Below are positions 1-15,000 of a stretch of 64,000 nucleotides of DNA, in pieces. Origin of the DNA: Aporhodopirellula aestuarii (GTDB taxonomy: Bacteria; Planctomycetota; Planctomycetia; Pirellulales; Pirellulaceae); contig NZ_JAMQBK010000081.1 of assembly GCF_023701485.1 (NCBI RefSeq), positions 62,001-126,000 of the forward strand, given 5' to 3'. A model generated the notes under the pieces. It was not told the origin of the DNA and did no database searches. It saw only the letters and a list, made by a program, of their open reading frames with translations. Both the position numbers and the translations under genes were made by a program. Every line of letters starts with the position of its first letter. The stretch's first letter is position 1.

Positions 1-3000
1 TTCGTTGTAGTCCGTCGGCGGCGTGTAGTAGATGTTGTCAAAGTACCGCAGCGTTGTGCCGTTGACGGTCTCCTCTGCAATCGAGAATCGGAAGATTCCG
101 CCAGCATCGCTGACCAAACAAGCTTCATTCGGGCCACATGGATCCAGCGTTCCGATCGACGCCGGATCTGCCGATACCAACGCGGTATTGGTTTGCAGAT
201 TCAACGTACCGCCGGCCACGCTAAATTCGATGATACGTAGACCCGCGATCTGCTCGGCTTCGTTGAATGGAGCTCCCAGTCGCGGATCGAAATCACCAGG
301 GGCCGCGGGCAGTTCACCCGCGACGGCTTGGCTGAGAACTTGGATCGAAACCCGAGCCCGGTCAGCCGGCAACCCAAATGCTCCGATCTCCGCTGTTGCA
401 CCGAATCCGATGGAACGGAGTTGTTCTTGCAATGCGATGGCGACTTCATCGGCCGTATTTGCGGTCGTGAACGCAACGGCAACATCCGCACCCGTGGAAG
501 GTATTCCCGAGGTGTTGAACTCGACAACCGATTCATCGCCACCGGCATCGCGGATGCGAATCCGGTGACCATCCATCAACTGTGAACCGTCAGGCACGAC
601 GATATTCGTTCCGTTGATTTCTATGCTACTGGCCGCACGGTCGAGAGTGATTGACTGAGCATCGCTCAGTTGAACGCTTCCCGATTGTAAATTCGCACCA
701 ACACCGAGCCCCTGCAGCGCGGTCGCAAGTTCCGCGAGTACGGTACTGAGCGAACCGATCGGGTCGTATGCGATCGCGATCGTACTGCCCGCAGCTGGAA
801 TACCATTGACGTTAAATTCGATCACGAAAGCTTCTGCGTTGTCGTTGGTGATCGTGACCGTTTCGCCATCAATCATCTGAGCGAGAGGAGGCAGGATCAG
901 ATTCGTACCGTCGAACTGAATCGCCGACGCCGGATCGTTGATCACGACAGAAGTAACGTCATTGACCGTCACGTCCCAGACCACGAATGTTACCGGTGTG
1001 GCAGAGACCGCTGAGGCGTTCGGATCCGTCGCATCGTTGAGTGCAGCCGTCAACCGAGCGGTCAAATCAGCAACGTTGTCCGTCGACACATATGGAATGA
1101 AGACGTAAGACGAATCGCTAGCTGAACCGGTTCCGAACTCAACGGTGGTGGTTCCACCCGTGGAGTTCTCGATCAAAAGCAATTCGCCGTTTTGCAACAT
1201 CCCGCCGCTTGGCAAGACGACGTCACTGCCGATCACGCGAATGGCCGACGTGCCGGACTGGGCGGCAATCGACGCCGCACCATTGACCCGCACGCGGAAC
1301 ACCGTTTGAGCCGTTGCGGCGGCATCACCGCCAAACCCTTCGGAACGCATTGTGGACGAGAGAGCTTCGGCGATCTGCTGCGACGAATCCGCACTAGTGA
1401 TTGCAATCGGAATCACCCCGCTGGCAACACTTCCCGTCGTTGTGAATTCGAAGACATGGTCCACTCCGGCGGCGTCGCGGACCACGACGCGTTCACCATC
1501 AGCGAGGTCAGCTCCAGATGGGATCGTAACGACCTGCGAAGGTCCATCGACGTCGAGAGATGTCGGGCGAACCACTTCGTCGACCAAATTGGCATCGTTG
1601 AATGCAACTTGGTTACCGGTTGCTGTTCCGCCGAACCCGATCGCCCGCAAGGCTTGTTCGAGCCTCGTGGCGATATCCGTTGCCACGTCACCGGCCGTGT
1701 AACGCACGACCCGGTCAATGCCCAGGGACGCAACACCGGAGGTATTGAACTCGACCGCAACACGCTGACCGTTGACTGCCGTCAAGATCAAGACTTCTCC
1801 ATTGATCAAATCATCGGCATCCGGCAATGTGACGCCGAAGTTCGACACCTGAATTTGCGAAGATGCCGTCGGTGAACCGCTAAGCACTTCTGCTGCAGTG
1901 ATGGTTAACGGGGTGTCCTCGGCGGTTCGATGCAGTCGATCGTAGGCAACCGGAGCGTCGTTCACGGGCGCGACAAAGATCGTCGAAGTGATTGTTGACG
2001 TTCGTCCGTTGACCACGCGTGTTCCGCGATCATTAACATCAAACACATCGGTGACATCGGTGCCTTCGTCGATACCACTGTCCATCACGGTGTACGTGAA
2101 AGTGATTTCGCCGTAGACGTCATCCGCAGGTGTGAATGTGATCATGCCCGTGGACGGATCCAGCGAAATGGAACCACGGCTGAGCGTTTCGGGGCTGGCA
2201 TTGTCCATCCCCACCGCGACAACTCGAATGCTGGCATCGTTGCCGATTAGCGGGTCGGTTTCGTCCAACGCACCGGCAGGTCCCGTCGCATCGTTGTCGA
2301 GCAAGTAAGAGCTTGGGAAAACCAATACCGTGTCTTCGGTCGGGGTTGGTCGCGTGTTGGCATTCGGGAAGAAGCTCAGGTAGCGACTATTTGCAGCTCC
2401 CGTCGCGTCGGTCAAGCCGACGCAGTCGGCGGCCAATTCAGGGGCATCGTTCCGCGGGGTGACGCGAATCGTCGCCGTCGCTGTCGCTGCGGTCGCCGTG
2501 ACGGGTTTCCGCAAGAATTGATTTCGTTGACCACCACTGACGAAATACGGTGATGCACTGAGATCGTCGGCACCCAAGTTGAGTCCAGCGAGATTATCAC
2601 TGAGTTCCGTCGGCAACAATGAAATGCCATCGTCCATCAACGTAAACGTGAACTCATCGAGCAACAACGCATTGAGAGCGCCGACGTCACTGTTGAAGTC
2701 ATCCGCCGGTGTGTAGAGCACTCGCGTGATCCACTGAGGATTGGCAACGCTATTGAACTCCGCGACCAACGTACCACCACGACTCGTCGTGATCGTGTCG
2801 ACGGCTCCGCCAGCGGTGATCGTACCGTTGACCGTTGCGATCGAACGGATCAGGATGTTTTGGTTCGATTCATTCTGTGGAGTCGTCGTTTGGTTAGGAT
2901 CGAAGTCCGGGATCGCCGACGAAACCAAATCTGCCGCATCGATGATCAACGTCGGATCAGGTCCGTCGCTGGTAGGTTCAAACGTCACAAACGTTTCGTT

Positions 3001-6000
3001 GCTCGCTCCGGGATCGTCATTGTCTGGGAGGACGTTGATCGTCACCGTTTCGTACTGGACGTTGTCCGTATTGACTCCCGACGCGTTCTGTTGCGTGGAC
3101 AAGCGATATCGGAAGGTGTCCACACCATAGAAGTCTTTGGCAGGCGTGTAGGTGAACGCTCCGTTCAGATCATCTCCCGCTGCCAAGTCAACCATTATCT
3201 GGCCACCTTGCGGGGTGCGATAAACGAGCATCGTATCAGGGAACGTAGCTCCAGATTCATCAACAAGCAGTCGCGGCAGGTCGAGGAAATAACGAACCGG
3301 CAGAATCTGATTGCCCAGATTGTCGTTCGTCAGCAACGTCTTCCGGTTGATCTCCAATGCCGGATTGGACGCGCTCAAAGTAGCATCCACACGCAACGGG
3401 GTGTCCTCGATTGCGATGAATTGATCTCCGACGCCAGATGGCAACGGAATTTCAACGCGTCGGACGCTGACGAGGTAATCCTCGACTTCGCCACCGATGG
3501 CGACACCGGTTGGACTAGTATTGCCGGAATTGCTTAAACGGACACGCATCCAGGTATCGATGTCCGCCACGTCGCTAGGCGTCACAATACTCAGCGTGTT
3601 AAGACCATCGACAACTGGCTGATTGAACAGCACCTGTTCGGTGGTCCCAACATCAAAGACACCGTTGCCATTGAAGTCGACCCAAGCATCGATCAATCCA
3701 CCGCCGGTAACGAACACTTCCACGTTGGTACCAACGGGATCAGCCGGATTGAGGAATCCGAATACTTGACTCGACTGCGAAGCATCGAAGGTTTTTCCAT
3801 TATCCGCGTATCGTCCGAAGAAGTACGCCGGCGGATTGGATCCACCCTGATTGAACGTAATCACGGAAACTCCGTCTTCATCGTCGATCGCGGTCAAATT
3901 GACCTTCGCGGAGTTAGCGGAATCGATTTCCGACAGGATACTGCCACCAAACTCGTCGAGCCCAGACTCGATCGCATTCAACAAGGCTTCGGCGACCTGT
4001 TCGGTCGTGAACGAAGTCTGAATCAGAACCGGAACGCTGCCGGGTCGTGGGTTGGACGCCGGATCAACGAACTCATAGGTCCGCGTTCGGCTAGACGTGC
4101 GAAGCACCAACAGTTGCCCCGGAATGGGCACCGCCGAAAACGCAATCGATAGCGACGAGGGGTCAGAATTATCGACGGTGAAAGTTGCCGAAGACAGAAC
4201 CGATTGGGTCGCAAATGCAAACTCACGTGGTCGTGCGCCACCGACCGAAACCGAATTCAACTCGATCTGGTCTGGTTCCGCCGGATCGATCGAGGCGGTG
4301 AGGTCGGCCGCAGGACCGGTGACGTTCAACTCGATGGCGGCCAGCAAGGACGCGGCCACATCGTTGACACCATCGCCGGTTGCAATCTCAACCGCGAAAC
4401 CAGGACCACTCGGGGTCGATCCCGCGTTGACAAATTCAAATTGATAAGACGTCGAACTGGAGAAACTACCAGGATTTGCCGGATCAGGTGTGCGAACGGT
4501 CAATGTCATCACATCGCCGATGCGTGGCATCGCGGTAACGGTGATCCGTCCGAATGTAGGCGTGACGGCCTCCGCGGCAATCGACGTCGCACCGACCGTC
4601 AACAACATGTCGTCGGACACGCCGATGCCGGAACCCACAGGTTGGCCATCGGCTTCGGTGTCAACATATCGTCCCAAACGGCTTGACGAACTGCCGGTCA
4701 CGGCATGCCGTGCACCGTTGCCAGGAACATAGCCTGGATCGGTCGTATTCAACCCAGGCGTCGGGCTTTGTAGGAACGTGCCGTATTCTTGCGGTGCATC
4801 GCCGAAGTCGAATTGGACATCCGGCATGATGATCGTGAAGCGAGTTTCGTTGTTCGGTCGAGTCGGATTGACCGGATTTCCAGCCAAGTCGGAGATCGCC
4901 GAAATCGTTTCTGCGGTCGTTTCCACCGCGCCGACGCCACCCCGCGTGACAACGTTTTGGGTTCCAGCCAACAGCAACACGCCACCGCCTGGTGAGAACA
5001 CCTCGACACCGATCCCGGCTTCGCTGATCGCTTGTTGTACCTTCGTCGCCACCGACACGGCGGGGAACGAATCGCTAGGCGTGAATTCGACAGGAATCGC
5101 CCCACCACTGACGCCACCGACAACCAGGGCATCGCCGACCACCGCAGCCCCGGGAACGATATCAATCGTTGTGAACTCGCTGTTCTGTCCCGATCCGGTC
5201 TCGCCGAGAGTGATCACGGCACCGGTGCGTTGAACATTCAATTCGTTTTCAAACGCGAGATCCACGGCAGCTTCGAGTGCCTGAGCGATCGCAGTCGAAT
5301 CAGCAATTGGATTCACCACGACGGTGATGTTCGCCGAAGTGAGTTGTGGGTCGTTGGTGAACAAGAACGTTTCCGCCTTGCTGCCGACGGTAACCGTGAC
5401 AGTCGTTCCATCAATGGTGGCCCCGGTCTGTGTATCCGGTACCGTCACACTCAGCGAACGGGTAACACCCGGTGTGCCGGTGAGCGACATTTGCGAGTTC
5501 AGCAGATCGATCACGTCCCCTTCGAGACCGCCAACGGAGACCAAGCCGTCCCCGATCGCAACCGCACTGCTCAAATCGATATTCGAATTTCGAAGTGCAG
5601 CCGCAATTGCCAGTGCGATCTGGTCAGGCGTGTCCGTGCGGCTGAATTCGATTCGGCGCCGCGATGCCGTTTGGTCGGCAGGATCGAACGAGTCGTTGGA
5701 GTCGAACTCGAACGTGATCGCCATGTCGTCGCGGGTGTACGTGAACTGTGCACCGTCAACGATCGAATCCACCGTGCCCGTCTTGATCAAACCTGAGGAA
5801 ATGTTGGACATGTTGATCACGTGACCCGGCAACGTGGTCGTCGGCGGAACCGTTGTTGATTGAACCGCTGGCAAGGTCCCCAACTGTATCGAATCGTTTC
5901 CGACCGCCGCCGGAGCAATACCCAACAGGCTGGCATAGTTGGTCGCCGTTGGCGAACTATTGGAGAACTGCGTCGGATCGAGAACACGCAAGATCGCGTC

Positions 6001-9000
6001 ACGAACCTCGGTGACCGTGCCGGTGGCCGACAATGGGATGGCAACGTTGGCACTTGCCACCGTACCAGTCGTGTTGATCTCAAATGTGATCGTCGTCAGA
6101 CCGTTTCGCGATGTGATCGAGAACGTGTCGGTATCCCGGAAACCATTCTTGGTATCGGTCACGACGAACGTGTCATTCTGCGGTACACCGAGTGTGTAAC
6201 CGCTATCGAATTCGAGTACCGTTTCGCGGCCGGTGTCATCGGTCACGACAACCTGATCACCATCGGAAATCGAACCTCCCGATTGCAGTTCAACGATCCT
6301 TCGAACTTGGTTGTTGAGTGTGATCTCATAAACCGAGTCTTGATTCCAAACTCCGGCCAACGGTGTCAATCGGATCGTGCGACTGTTTTCGCTGTAACCG
6401 AACGTGAAGTCTCGATCAGGCAGCAACTGTTCGCCATTCTCGGTCATCAAAACCGTATCAACATTGATCGTCGAAGCGTCCAAACCGGTTCCCGCTTCGT
6501 CAATCAATTGGATTTCGAAGTACTCAACGAACTGGTCACTGTTGACTAAGCGAACGAACGATTGTTGTGGATCGGTATCACCGGTGGTATTCGGATCCGT
6601 TGCCGAACCCGCTGCGTCTTCGTCAGGGGCATCGAACGGGTTGTTCAATACCGCATTGGGTGCCCGGTCGTCTGCACGGTCGATGGCACCTCGGTCGATG
6701 TATGGGTTTGACCCCACGCCACCCCCGGCGTTCCCGGTGGCCGCATCGACGCGGCGTTGGCCGTAGATGTCAAACTCGGGAGCGTCGATCGGCGACGCCG
6801 CAATTCCGACGGGAGCCTTTACCGTCTGGACCAAATCGGGGCGGTCACCCAGCGAAGCGATCGAACTGTCGATCAACGAACTGCCCGCCGCAGGAATGTA
6901 GATCGAACGACTGGCGTCTTGGAATACCTCGACACCATTGGGAACGACAACCGAACTACCGCTAAGCGGCAACGTGCTGTTGACGGTGTTTTGTGAGAAC
7001 AGGTTACCGCTGACCCGTGTTCCCGAGGCCGTCGTCGTATCAACGTCGAACCCGGTATTGACGCCGACAACGACGTTGTTGAGTAACGTCGGAGCAGCCC
7101 GACCGGTGACCGAGACACCGACACCGCCGCCATCACCGACGATCGTGTTATTGACCACTCGGCTGAACAAGCTAGGCGTACCCAGTTCGGCGTTTCCGAA
7201 ATCACCGCCATTGATCTGGATTCCGGTCGTTCCGGATCGCTCGATCACGTTGTTGACAATCACGGCACCGGGAATCAAACCGGTCGTGTTCGCATTTCGC
7301 AACAAACGGGCATTGCCAGGCAGCGACGAGTCATTGCCGAGTCTTCCCGATTCCGAAGCGACCACCGATGAGATCCCCACGTCGGCTGAATCGCGAATGA
7401 AGTTTCCTTCGATGATGATCTGACCTTGATCGTCAACGCGGTTCTCGTCCGTGATACCGAACTGGTAATCCACCAACAACACGTCGCGTGCTGGCACACC
7501 AGGGTCACCGGTAGGTCGGATCGACATGAAGTAATCACCGAACTGTTTGTCGGTCAAACTCTGCGGCGCGATCTCGTTTGCCGGTGCTTCCGTTGTGAAA
7601 TAGGGAAGCACGCTGCTGATGACGACGTCGTAGTACCCCGACTCGGTCGGCGTGAACTGCAACGACGCTCCCGCCCGCGTCTCACCAACAGCCACGACTG
7701 GCTGATCCAAGCTCGATCGGGCCGAATTGGGATCCGATGTGATATTGAATTCACCCGTCGCGCGATCGTAAGCCGACGTCAATTGATTGTAGGTGAACAA
7801 GGTCCCTGTTGGCACGACCGCGACCACAGGCAATTCGAGTCCCGCTCCAACCTTGAACAGTCCCGTCGTGTCGAGATCGATATCGATCCCTTCCCCGGCT
7901 TCGAGATACACCCGCACCACGTCGCGGTCGAACGATGGGGTCGTACCGACGATCGTTCCATCATCAGTTTCGTCCACGGACAGGCCTAAGTGAATGGAGT
8001 CACCGATCTTGCCGACCGCAAACAGTGTGTCCCCACTGACGTACCCAGGAACGGCCGCCTGCTCCATCTCGAAACCATAGATGGCATAGTCGACAGCGCT
8101 GTTGGGATCAGAACTGTCGTGATCAATCACCGCTATCCGGCGACTGGTGAATCGCCCCGAAAAGGACTCTTCCTTAACGAGGTCGAGAGTGAGTGTTCGA
8201 TTCGAACCTGGGTTGACGAGGATTTCCCCTGACAACGCTCGCCGGTTCCCCAGTTCATCCAGAGCGTAATTATTTCCAAACAGTTCAATGCGACTGGAAG
8301 TTGAATTGCCACTGTCACGTGAATCTCCCGTTGCGGCAAGGATCGCGAGCACATCTCGGGCCTGCGCCGAGTTGATCGCGTCACGGATCGAAGTGGCAAC
8401 CGCCGCTGCTGTATCAACGGGATCGAACGGAACGGGCACGTTCCCCGACCCGGGTGTCACACCCGTCGCATAGCGACTGTCAAACTCAAACGTCAGACGT
8501 TGCGATCCGTCGTCGATCACAAAGGTGTCTCCGTCAAGGAGATCGCGGCCCGCTGGGGCAACAATCGTCACCGCGCCATTTACCAACCGATCATTGCTGT
8601 CAAAGGAACGACCTGCCGAGACATCCTCATCCAAGTACAAATTAATCGGATCATAATCCTCGGGATCGCCATACCCATCCGCGGTACGAATCTCGAGTGA
8701 ATAGCGACCGACGAGCAGTTCATCGGGGTGCTCCGGCTGGACGGCGTCGCCACGCGTGTCCGGGATGTAAGCCGGATCCATGATATACGTGCTATTGCCT
8801 GTCGGACCGCCGCCTTCATAGAGCACTGCCTCACCACGTTCAGCCATGCCGATAATGATGTCATCGATGTAGACACCCTCGACCACATTGTCGCTGGCTC
8901 CCGCCGACGACGAGGCCGTGAACGATGTTGACGTTGAAAGTCCAAATTCGTCTCCAGGCAGAACTGCGTTGAACCCATAGGGTCCTGAATCAAGCACCCT

Positions 9001-12000
9001 CACGATGGGGTCGACACCGGTAATGCTTGACAATGCCGAGTCGGCCGGATCCAAAGCCTCCGGAATATAGATTCGTATACGGTCCCCACCATAGAGCTTG
9101 TACTCTTCGATACCCGCCGTGGTGCGATAGTCAGTCAACTGCGCCGCGATGGTTCCTATCGAGAACGCCAACCCTCGACGCAATTCCTCAGCCACTTCAT
9201 TCGAATCCATCGCCGCATGGGTCAGCACGGGAACCGCCCGCGGAATGAATTCTTCCGTGACACCATTGATAATTTGCGTCAATGTCTGTTGTTTCGCCTC
9301 CCACGAGACGATCTTGGATGCCGGTTGAGTCGCCGTTTTCCGCTGGACCGCTATCGATCCCGCCTCGACGATCAACAGTTCGCGTCCCGAAGTGCCATGA
9401 AATTGGGAAACCAAACTCGGATCGAGTACCGCGAGGAGCTTCTGCGCGATTTCCTGCGGCGTATCCAAGGTCGTGTAGACAACTTTGTTGGCTGCCGGCG
9501 TGGGATCAGTACTGAACGTGTATTGGATTCCCGCGACATCCAAAGGAGCGTCTTTGCGATAGATCGTGATCGACTCGCCATCGATCAAGTTCGCACCCGA
9601 TGGCAGGGTGATCGGCACGCCATAAGTATCGAACTCAACGGTGCCTTGAGCAGTCACCGTCGGGTTAGTGATAACCAATGCCGACGAGTCAAAAATCGCG
9701 AGTCCAAACCCGTCGCTGGTGAACGAGTTGATTGCGGCAACTTGAGGCGCATCGGTTTGCAATCGCGTAACGATGCGGTCAGAAACCTCAGCCGCCGTCA
9801 AGCCTTCATTGAAGAACACTTGGATCGAGATCGTGTTCGGGTTCCCGTCATCGGGATCGGGTGCCAAATCGACCCCTTCGCGGACAAAGGTCACCGTGAC
9901 GGTTCGACCACCGCCTACCACCTGGAGTTGCTCTCCGGTGCGAAGTTCAGACCCCGCGGGGACGTCAATGATCGTGACCGGTTCGAGTTGGTACTCGACA
10001 CCGCTGTCAGGCACCGTCGTCGCGATGTTTTCGGCGACGACTCGGAAACGATTGTTGCTTCCGTTCACGGTGGACGCAAATTGCGAAAGTAACGTGATTA
10101 AATTCGTGCGCACGTCCGCAGCGGATTGAGTGCTGTCGAACGGCAGCACGTTGGGAGCCGAAAGGGCGGCCGTTGTGTTAGTGTTCGAATCGAGGAGCGT
10201 TACCTGCCCGTTGTTGATGAACAGCGAAAGTGCGGGATCAATGCCGATCAACTGGAACGTGTCACGGTCATTCAATTGAGCCCCCGTCGGAACCGTGATA
10301 TCTCGTGCATCCCGGTCCGTAACGACGATATTGCTATTCTCATTGAGAGTGGCCACGGTAACCGAATTGCCATAAACGATGAGGCTTCGGCCGTTGCGTC
10401 CGATATCAATGTTGTTGGGCAGAGCGACGTTCGCGAGCGAAGCCGCAACCGATGCTGCCGACGACCCGCCGGTGTAGGTAACCGATCCAGGCGACGACCC
10501 CGCCGTTGAGTTGTTGAAGATCACTCGCGTGGTAACACCATCGACCGTCACGTCGATTTCCTCACCGTTGATCAGACCCCCAATCGTATTGGGGAGGGTG
10601 ATCTGAACTGCTTGAATCGCACGCGAAGTAAAGAGATTCGGTCGCTGCGACAGCGTCACGTCGGGCAAGTCATCGTTGTTGGCGTCGTCGACCAAGACTC
10701 GCAACGTGTCGCCTTCACGGATCGGATCGAGCCCTGGCAGAGCGTTGGTATTGATTGCCGCCTCAAGAGCGTCAGTCAACTCCGTGATCGTGCTGGCGTC
10801 AGTGAACGAAATCGTCGCGTTTTGCGGGTAGGGAGCTAAGAGTGCAGCTGCAACTCCATCTCCATCATCGAAAGCAACCGCGAAGACGTTTCCGTCATAC
10901 CGCAAAATGAGCAGCTCATCGTCGTTGATTTCGCTTCCAGTTTTCAGATCGATACGGGTCCGTACTTGATCTTCGGGGATTGTCGTGATCACAACCGCGG
11001 TCGGTGCCGCCTCAACCGTGATGAGGACGTCTGGATCAACGAACACGACATTCCCGTCGAGATCAATGAACGCCGCTCCCACCGGCAATGCAGCGGTAAT
11101 GCGAGACGCAATCGTCGCGCGAGATTCACCGGACAGGGCGATAATTTGCAGATCCCCACTGGGATCCAGCGGGTCGATTGCGCGAACATATCGCAACGTA
11201 AAGGTGGAACCGAGTGACGGAAGGTCTACTGTCACTCGTTCGCCGATCGGAGCTTCGTCACCGTCGGGAATCAGCATCACAGGGAATTCACCTTGGAACT
11301 CCACCGGATTGGACTGACCGCCCTGCATCATCGCGTCGATTTGGATGTCCGTCGCTGATAACAGACTGAGTTTGCCGCTGTCGTCGACCCGTGGCCGCGT
11401 GGGGCCGGGAACTGCTGCGGCGACCGCGGCAGCCACTTGGCTGGCCGTTGCCGCCGGATTAATCAACACTTCAATTTCGGTCGCACCCGGTGTCAAAGCA
11501 TTGACAAATTTGACCGTCGCGGTGGAGGTTAGATTGATCGTATCAGCCGGATCGACGTAGGTGACCGTAAAGGAATCACCGTCCGCAAGCAGTGCCCCAG
11601 CGGGCAGTACCACGTCACGTCCGAGGATCGTTTGCAGCGTCGAGACGCTGCCGTCGTCGTTGCGGATCAACGTATTGGCGTTGTCCACAAGCAGTTCGCC
11701 ATCGACGCCTACCAATTCGATCGATCCAAAGTGGCTTCGCATCGATCCAGCGGTGCTGAAGTCAAATCGGATGCGGGCATCGCGACTGCCGGCCAGTGGA
11801 GAAAGGTCGACACGAACCTGACGCCATTGGTCTTCGGGATTGTCGTCGAAGACCGTTTGAACATCGATCCCGCTCGTCACATGTTCATCGTACTCGTCAT
11901 CAAGGGCTACCGAACGGAAATTATTGTTGGTTGCGAGCAGCTGCCACTGGCCATCATCGCCGGCGGCGAAAGCACGGAAGCTATCGTTTTGCAGGCGGTT

Positions 12001-15000
12001 GGGGAGGTAGTCGTCATTGTCTTCGACTTCGATGTAGTAGGAGAAATACAACGTCGGCTTATCTGCCGCGCTGTATTCACTCAGATCGATCGGTTCCGAA
12101 ATGACCGAACCATGACTACCGCCCGGGGCAACCTGACCAAGATTGTCGTCCTCGGCCCGAGCGATGGTATTTTGGTCTGCGCCGGCAACCTCAAAGCCGA
12201 AATAGAGACTTGAGCCACCGGAACCGTTGAGGCGGCTGTCGTCATAAGGATTCACGGTACCATGACCCGCATTGCCAGCGCGATCACCGGTTGTGTGCCA
12301 CGGATTGATTTCGAGGTTGCTAAACGCCAAACCACTCGGCTGCAGATTGAGCTGGACGCCGAAGTCGCCTGCCAAGGTCCGCAGACGGATCGCCGATCGG
12401 CCGTTGTAGAAAATATTTGCGGGCTCAGTCGTCGGTAATCCCGCGTCATCCGTCTCTAATGTGAACGCGTAAATCCAACCGTCAGATGTCGTCGCAAACA
12501 GAATGTCTGCATAGGCTCCGTCCTCAACGACTTGAGGACCGAGCGACAATCCGGTGAACACCGGGTAAGCTTCTCCGGTATCAGGATCCACTCGCAAATC
12601 GGTGAACACCCCTGGGGTTAATCCGCCGTCAAGAGCCAAGTGCTCAGGGTCAGCGACGAGGCGACCGTGGTTGGTCGTTGAAATCACACTGTTGTATCCC
12701 TCGGCGGGGGTTCCGATCGGTGCGGGCCCTCGCCTGTTGGGATTGAATACGTGGATACCGCCGTCGTCGGTTACGCCGACGAGGTCGCCATTCATATTGT
12801 TGTTAATCGCCGCGATGCCGGTGATGTTACCACCGTCTCCACCGGTCGTATCATCAATAAATCCGGTATCGATAATTCCGTACTCACGCTCGTCCGAGGC
12901 AGGACCCATCGAGGTGTTGTACACCGTATTGTCGGGATAATTTTGATCCGCCGTGTCAAGAAGACTGCCGCGTGAAGTGATCTCTCCGCTAGCGCCAGCA
13001 GCTTGATACAGGATGTTGGTTCTCAACTCGATCGGAATGTTATTTCTTCCTGACGAGTCGCGATTACCCACCAACCAGAATCGCTCGTTGTTGTCGGTGA
13101 TCGCGCTGCGGTTGATCGACCCACCCTGGAAATTGTTGGCATTGCGAGCAAAGGTCATCGCGTTGATGACCAATTGTGCGTTGGCATCAACCTCGGTGCT
13201 GGCACCGGCCGCATTGTTTTGCCGGAATACGATCCCGTCATCACCCTCTTGAGTGGTCGCCGAATTCACGGGGCTGACGTTGATGAAGTTTCCGGTGTTG
13301 GCACTGGTTACATTGCCCGATGGTGTGCTATACGTCAGCAATTCACCGTCGTCGCGGATGGCAATATCCCGCGTCGCAGGGCCGTAGCCACCGATGCCTC
13401 GTTCCAACGTTCCGGTGAAGGGGTTGAAACTCACCAGCGTGCTGTTGTTGTTGCCCGATCCACCGATAAGATTGACAAACAATCGGATATCGTCGAGCGA
13501 GTACGGCACAGCCGAGGCGTTAGTGAATAACGGTTCGATGACGGGTCTTTCTGCCGTGTAATCATCGTCTCGCGTTCCGGTAAAGGGAGTCAAGCCTTCG
13601 TCGAGGTTATCACGACTGATTCTTCGGACCGAGTTGATCGGCATCAATCGAACGTTCGGGTCGACTGGATCAGCCAGAAAGAATTGTCCCAGCATTTCGG
13701 GAACTGCGGCCTCGTTGCTAACGGCAACGTAGTAAGTGCCTTCGGGCAACTCGACAGGACCGATATAAGCATCCCGAATACTAGCGGAACCCGCTGCGAG
13801 ATTGGTCATGTCGACGCCTTCGAGCGGTCGACCTTGGTCATCGGTAATGTTGCTATCACGTCCCACCAGAATCAGTCGTCCGGCGGCATCGTAGACCGAC
13901 AAAACGGTGTTGACCCGTGAGAGTTCCGATCCGGCGTAATCGATGTCAAACGTCGTCGTGACGTATCGGTTTTCGCTATCAAAGACGTCCGGTTCGATTT
14001 GCTGAGCGACGAGATCGACCCGGTAGACATCAACGTCCTCGATTCGTTGATCGAGCTGCGTATTGGTCAGGTTTCCGATCTCACCGGTCACGATCAGCGA
14101 ACCGCGGTCGCTGGTCAGCAAGTTGCCGAGGTTCTGAGCATCGGCGGGATTGGCACTCAGTCGTGTGTTGACCGTTTCTCGCGTACTCTCGTCACCACTA
14201 TTTTGATCCCCAGGTGTGGGATCGATGTAAACCACTGATTCGCCAACGTCTCCAACCAGCGGACTGTGTAACGGCGATCCGGTCACCGATATCGCCGTGG
14301 TTGCGTAACGTATATCTGCTCCTCGAACGGTGGATCCAGCGACCTCGTCGGTCGCCCTGAGTCGAATCCCAAGTTCATACTGCCCCATCGTCTTGGCATT
14401 AGCACTGCGGACCCGCACAAAATAGTCCGTGCTTTCGTCCACGTTACCTGGCAACACGACGCGGAAACCCGCATCGAGGACATTGGGCGATTCCACGTTA
14501 CCGCTCGTCAGCGCCGTCGGTAGCGATCGCACATCTTCTTGACGAACACCATCTTGAAGTGCCGAGTTGACATAAATCGTCTGCGCACCGATCGCTTCTG
14601 CCAACGAGTTATCACTACTCGCAATGATTTCGCCGGCACTATTGACGAGTTCGATAACGGTATCGAGTCCCGACGATGTTTCATCGATGTCAAAATACAC
14701 CGCCGTCGCACCGGACGCATGGAACCGGTAGGTGTCAACGTCCTCTTCGGTCGCGAGAGTACCGCGAACCAGGAAACCGAGGCGATCGACCTCGTCTCCT
14801 GCGGTTTCGCCCACTGCGAGGTTTCCGAGAATTTGAGCATTGTTGGGATCTCGGTTGGTCGTGATCGCCCCCGGTTCAGCCCGTTCGCTTTCGTAGACAT
14901 AGGCCACATTGCGATCATTGGCATAAGCCTCCAATTGCAAGCCCACCCAATCGCCAGCGGCCGCGCTGATGATTTCGTTACCCGCTGCGTCGACGGGCAA

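Noticed and set aside
9217-10092. 291-aa frame on the plus strand inside giant gene A
   Set aside because: It is antisense to a well-supported coding frame, Arg-rich and without any domain motif. Many such frames arise opposite long GC-rich genes.
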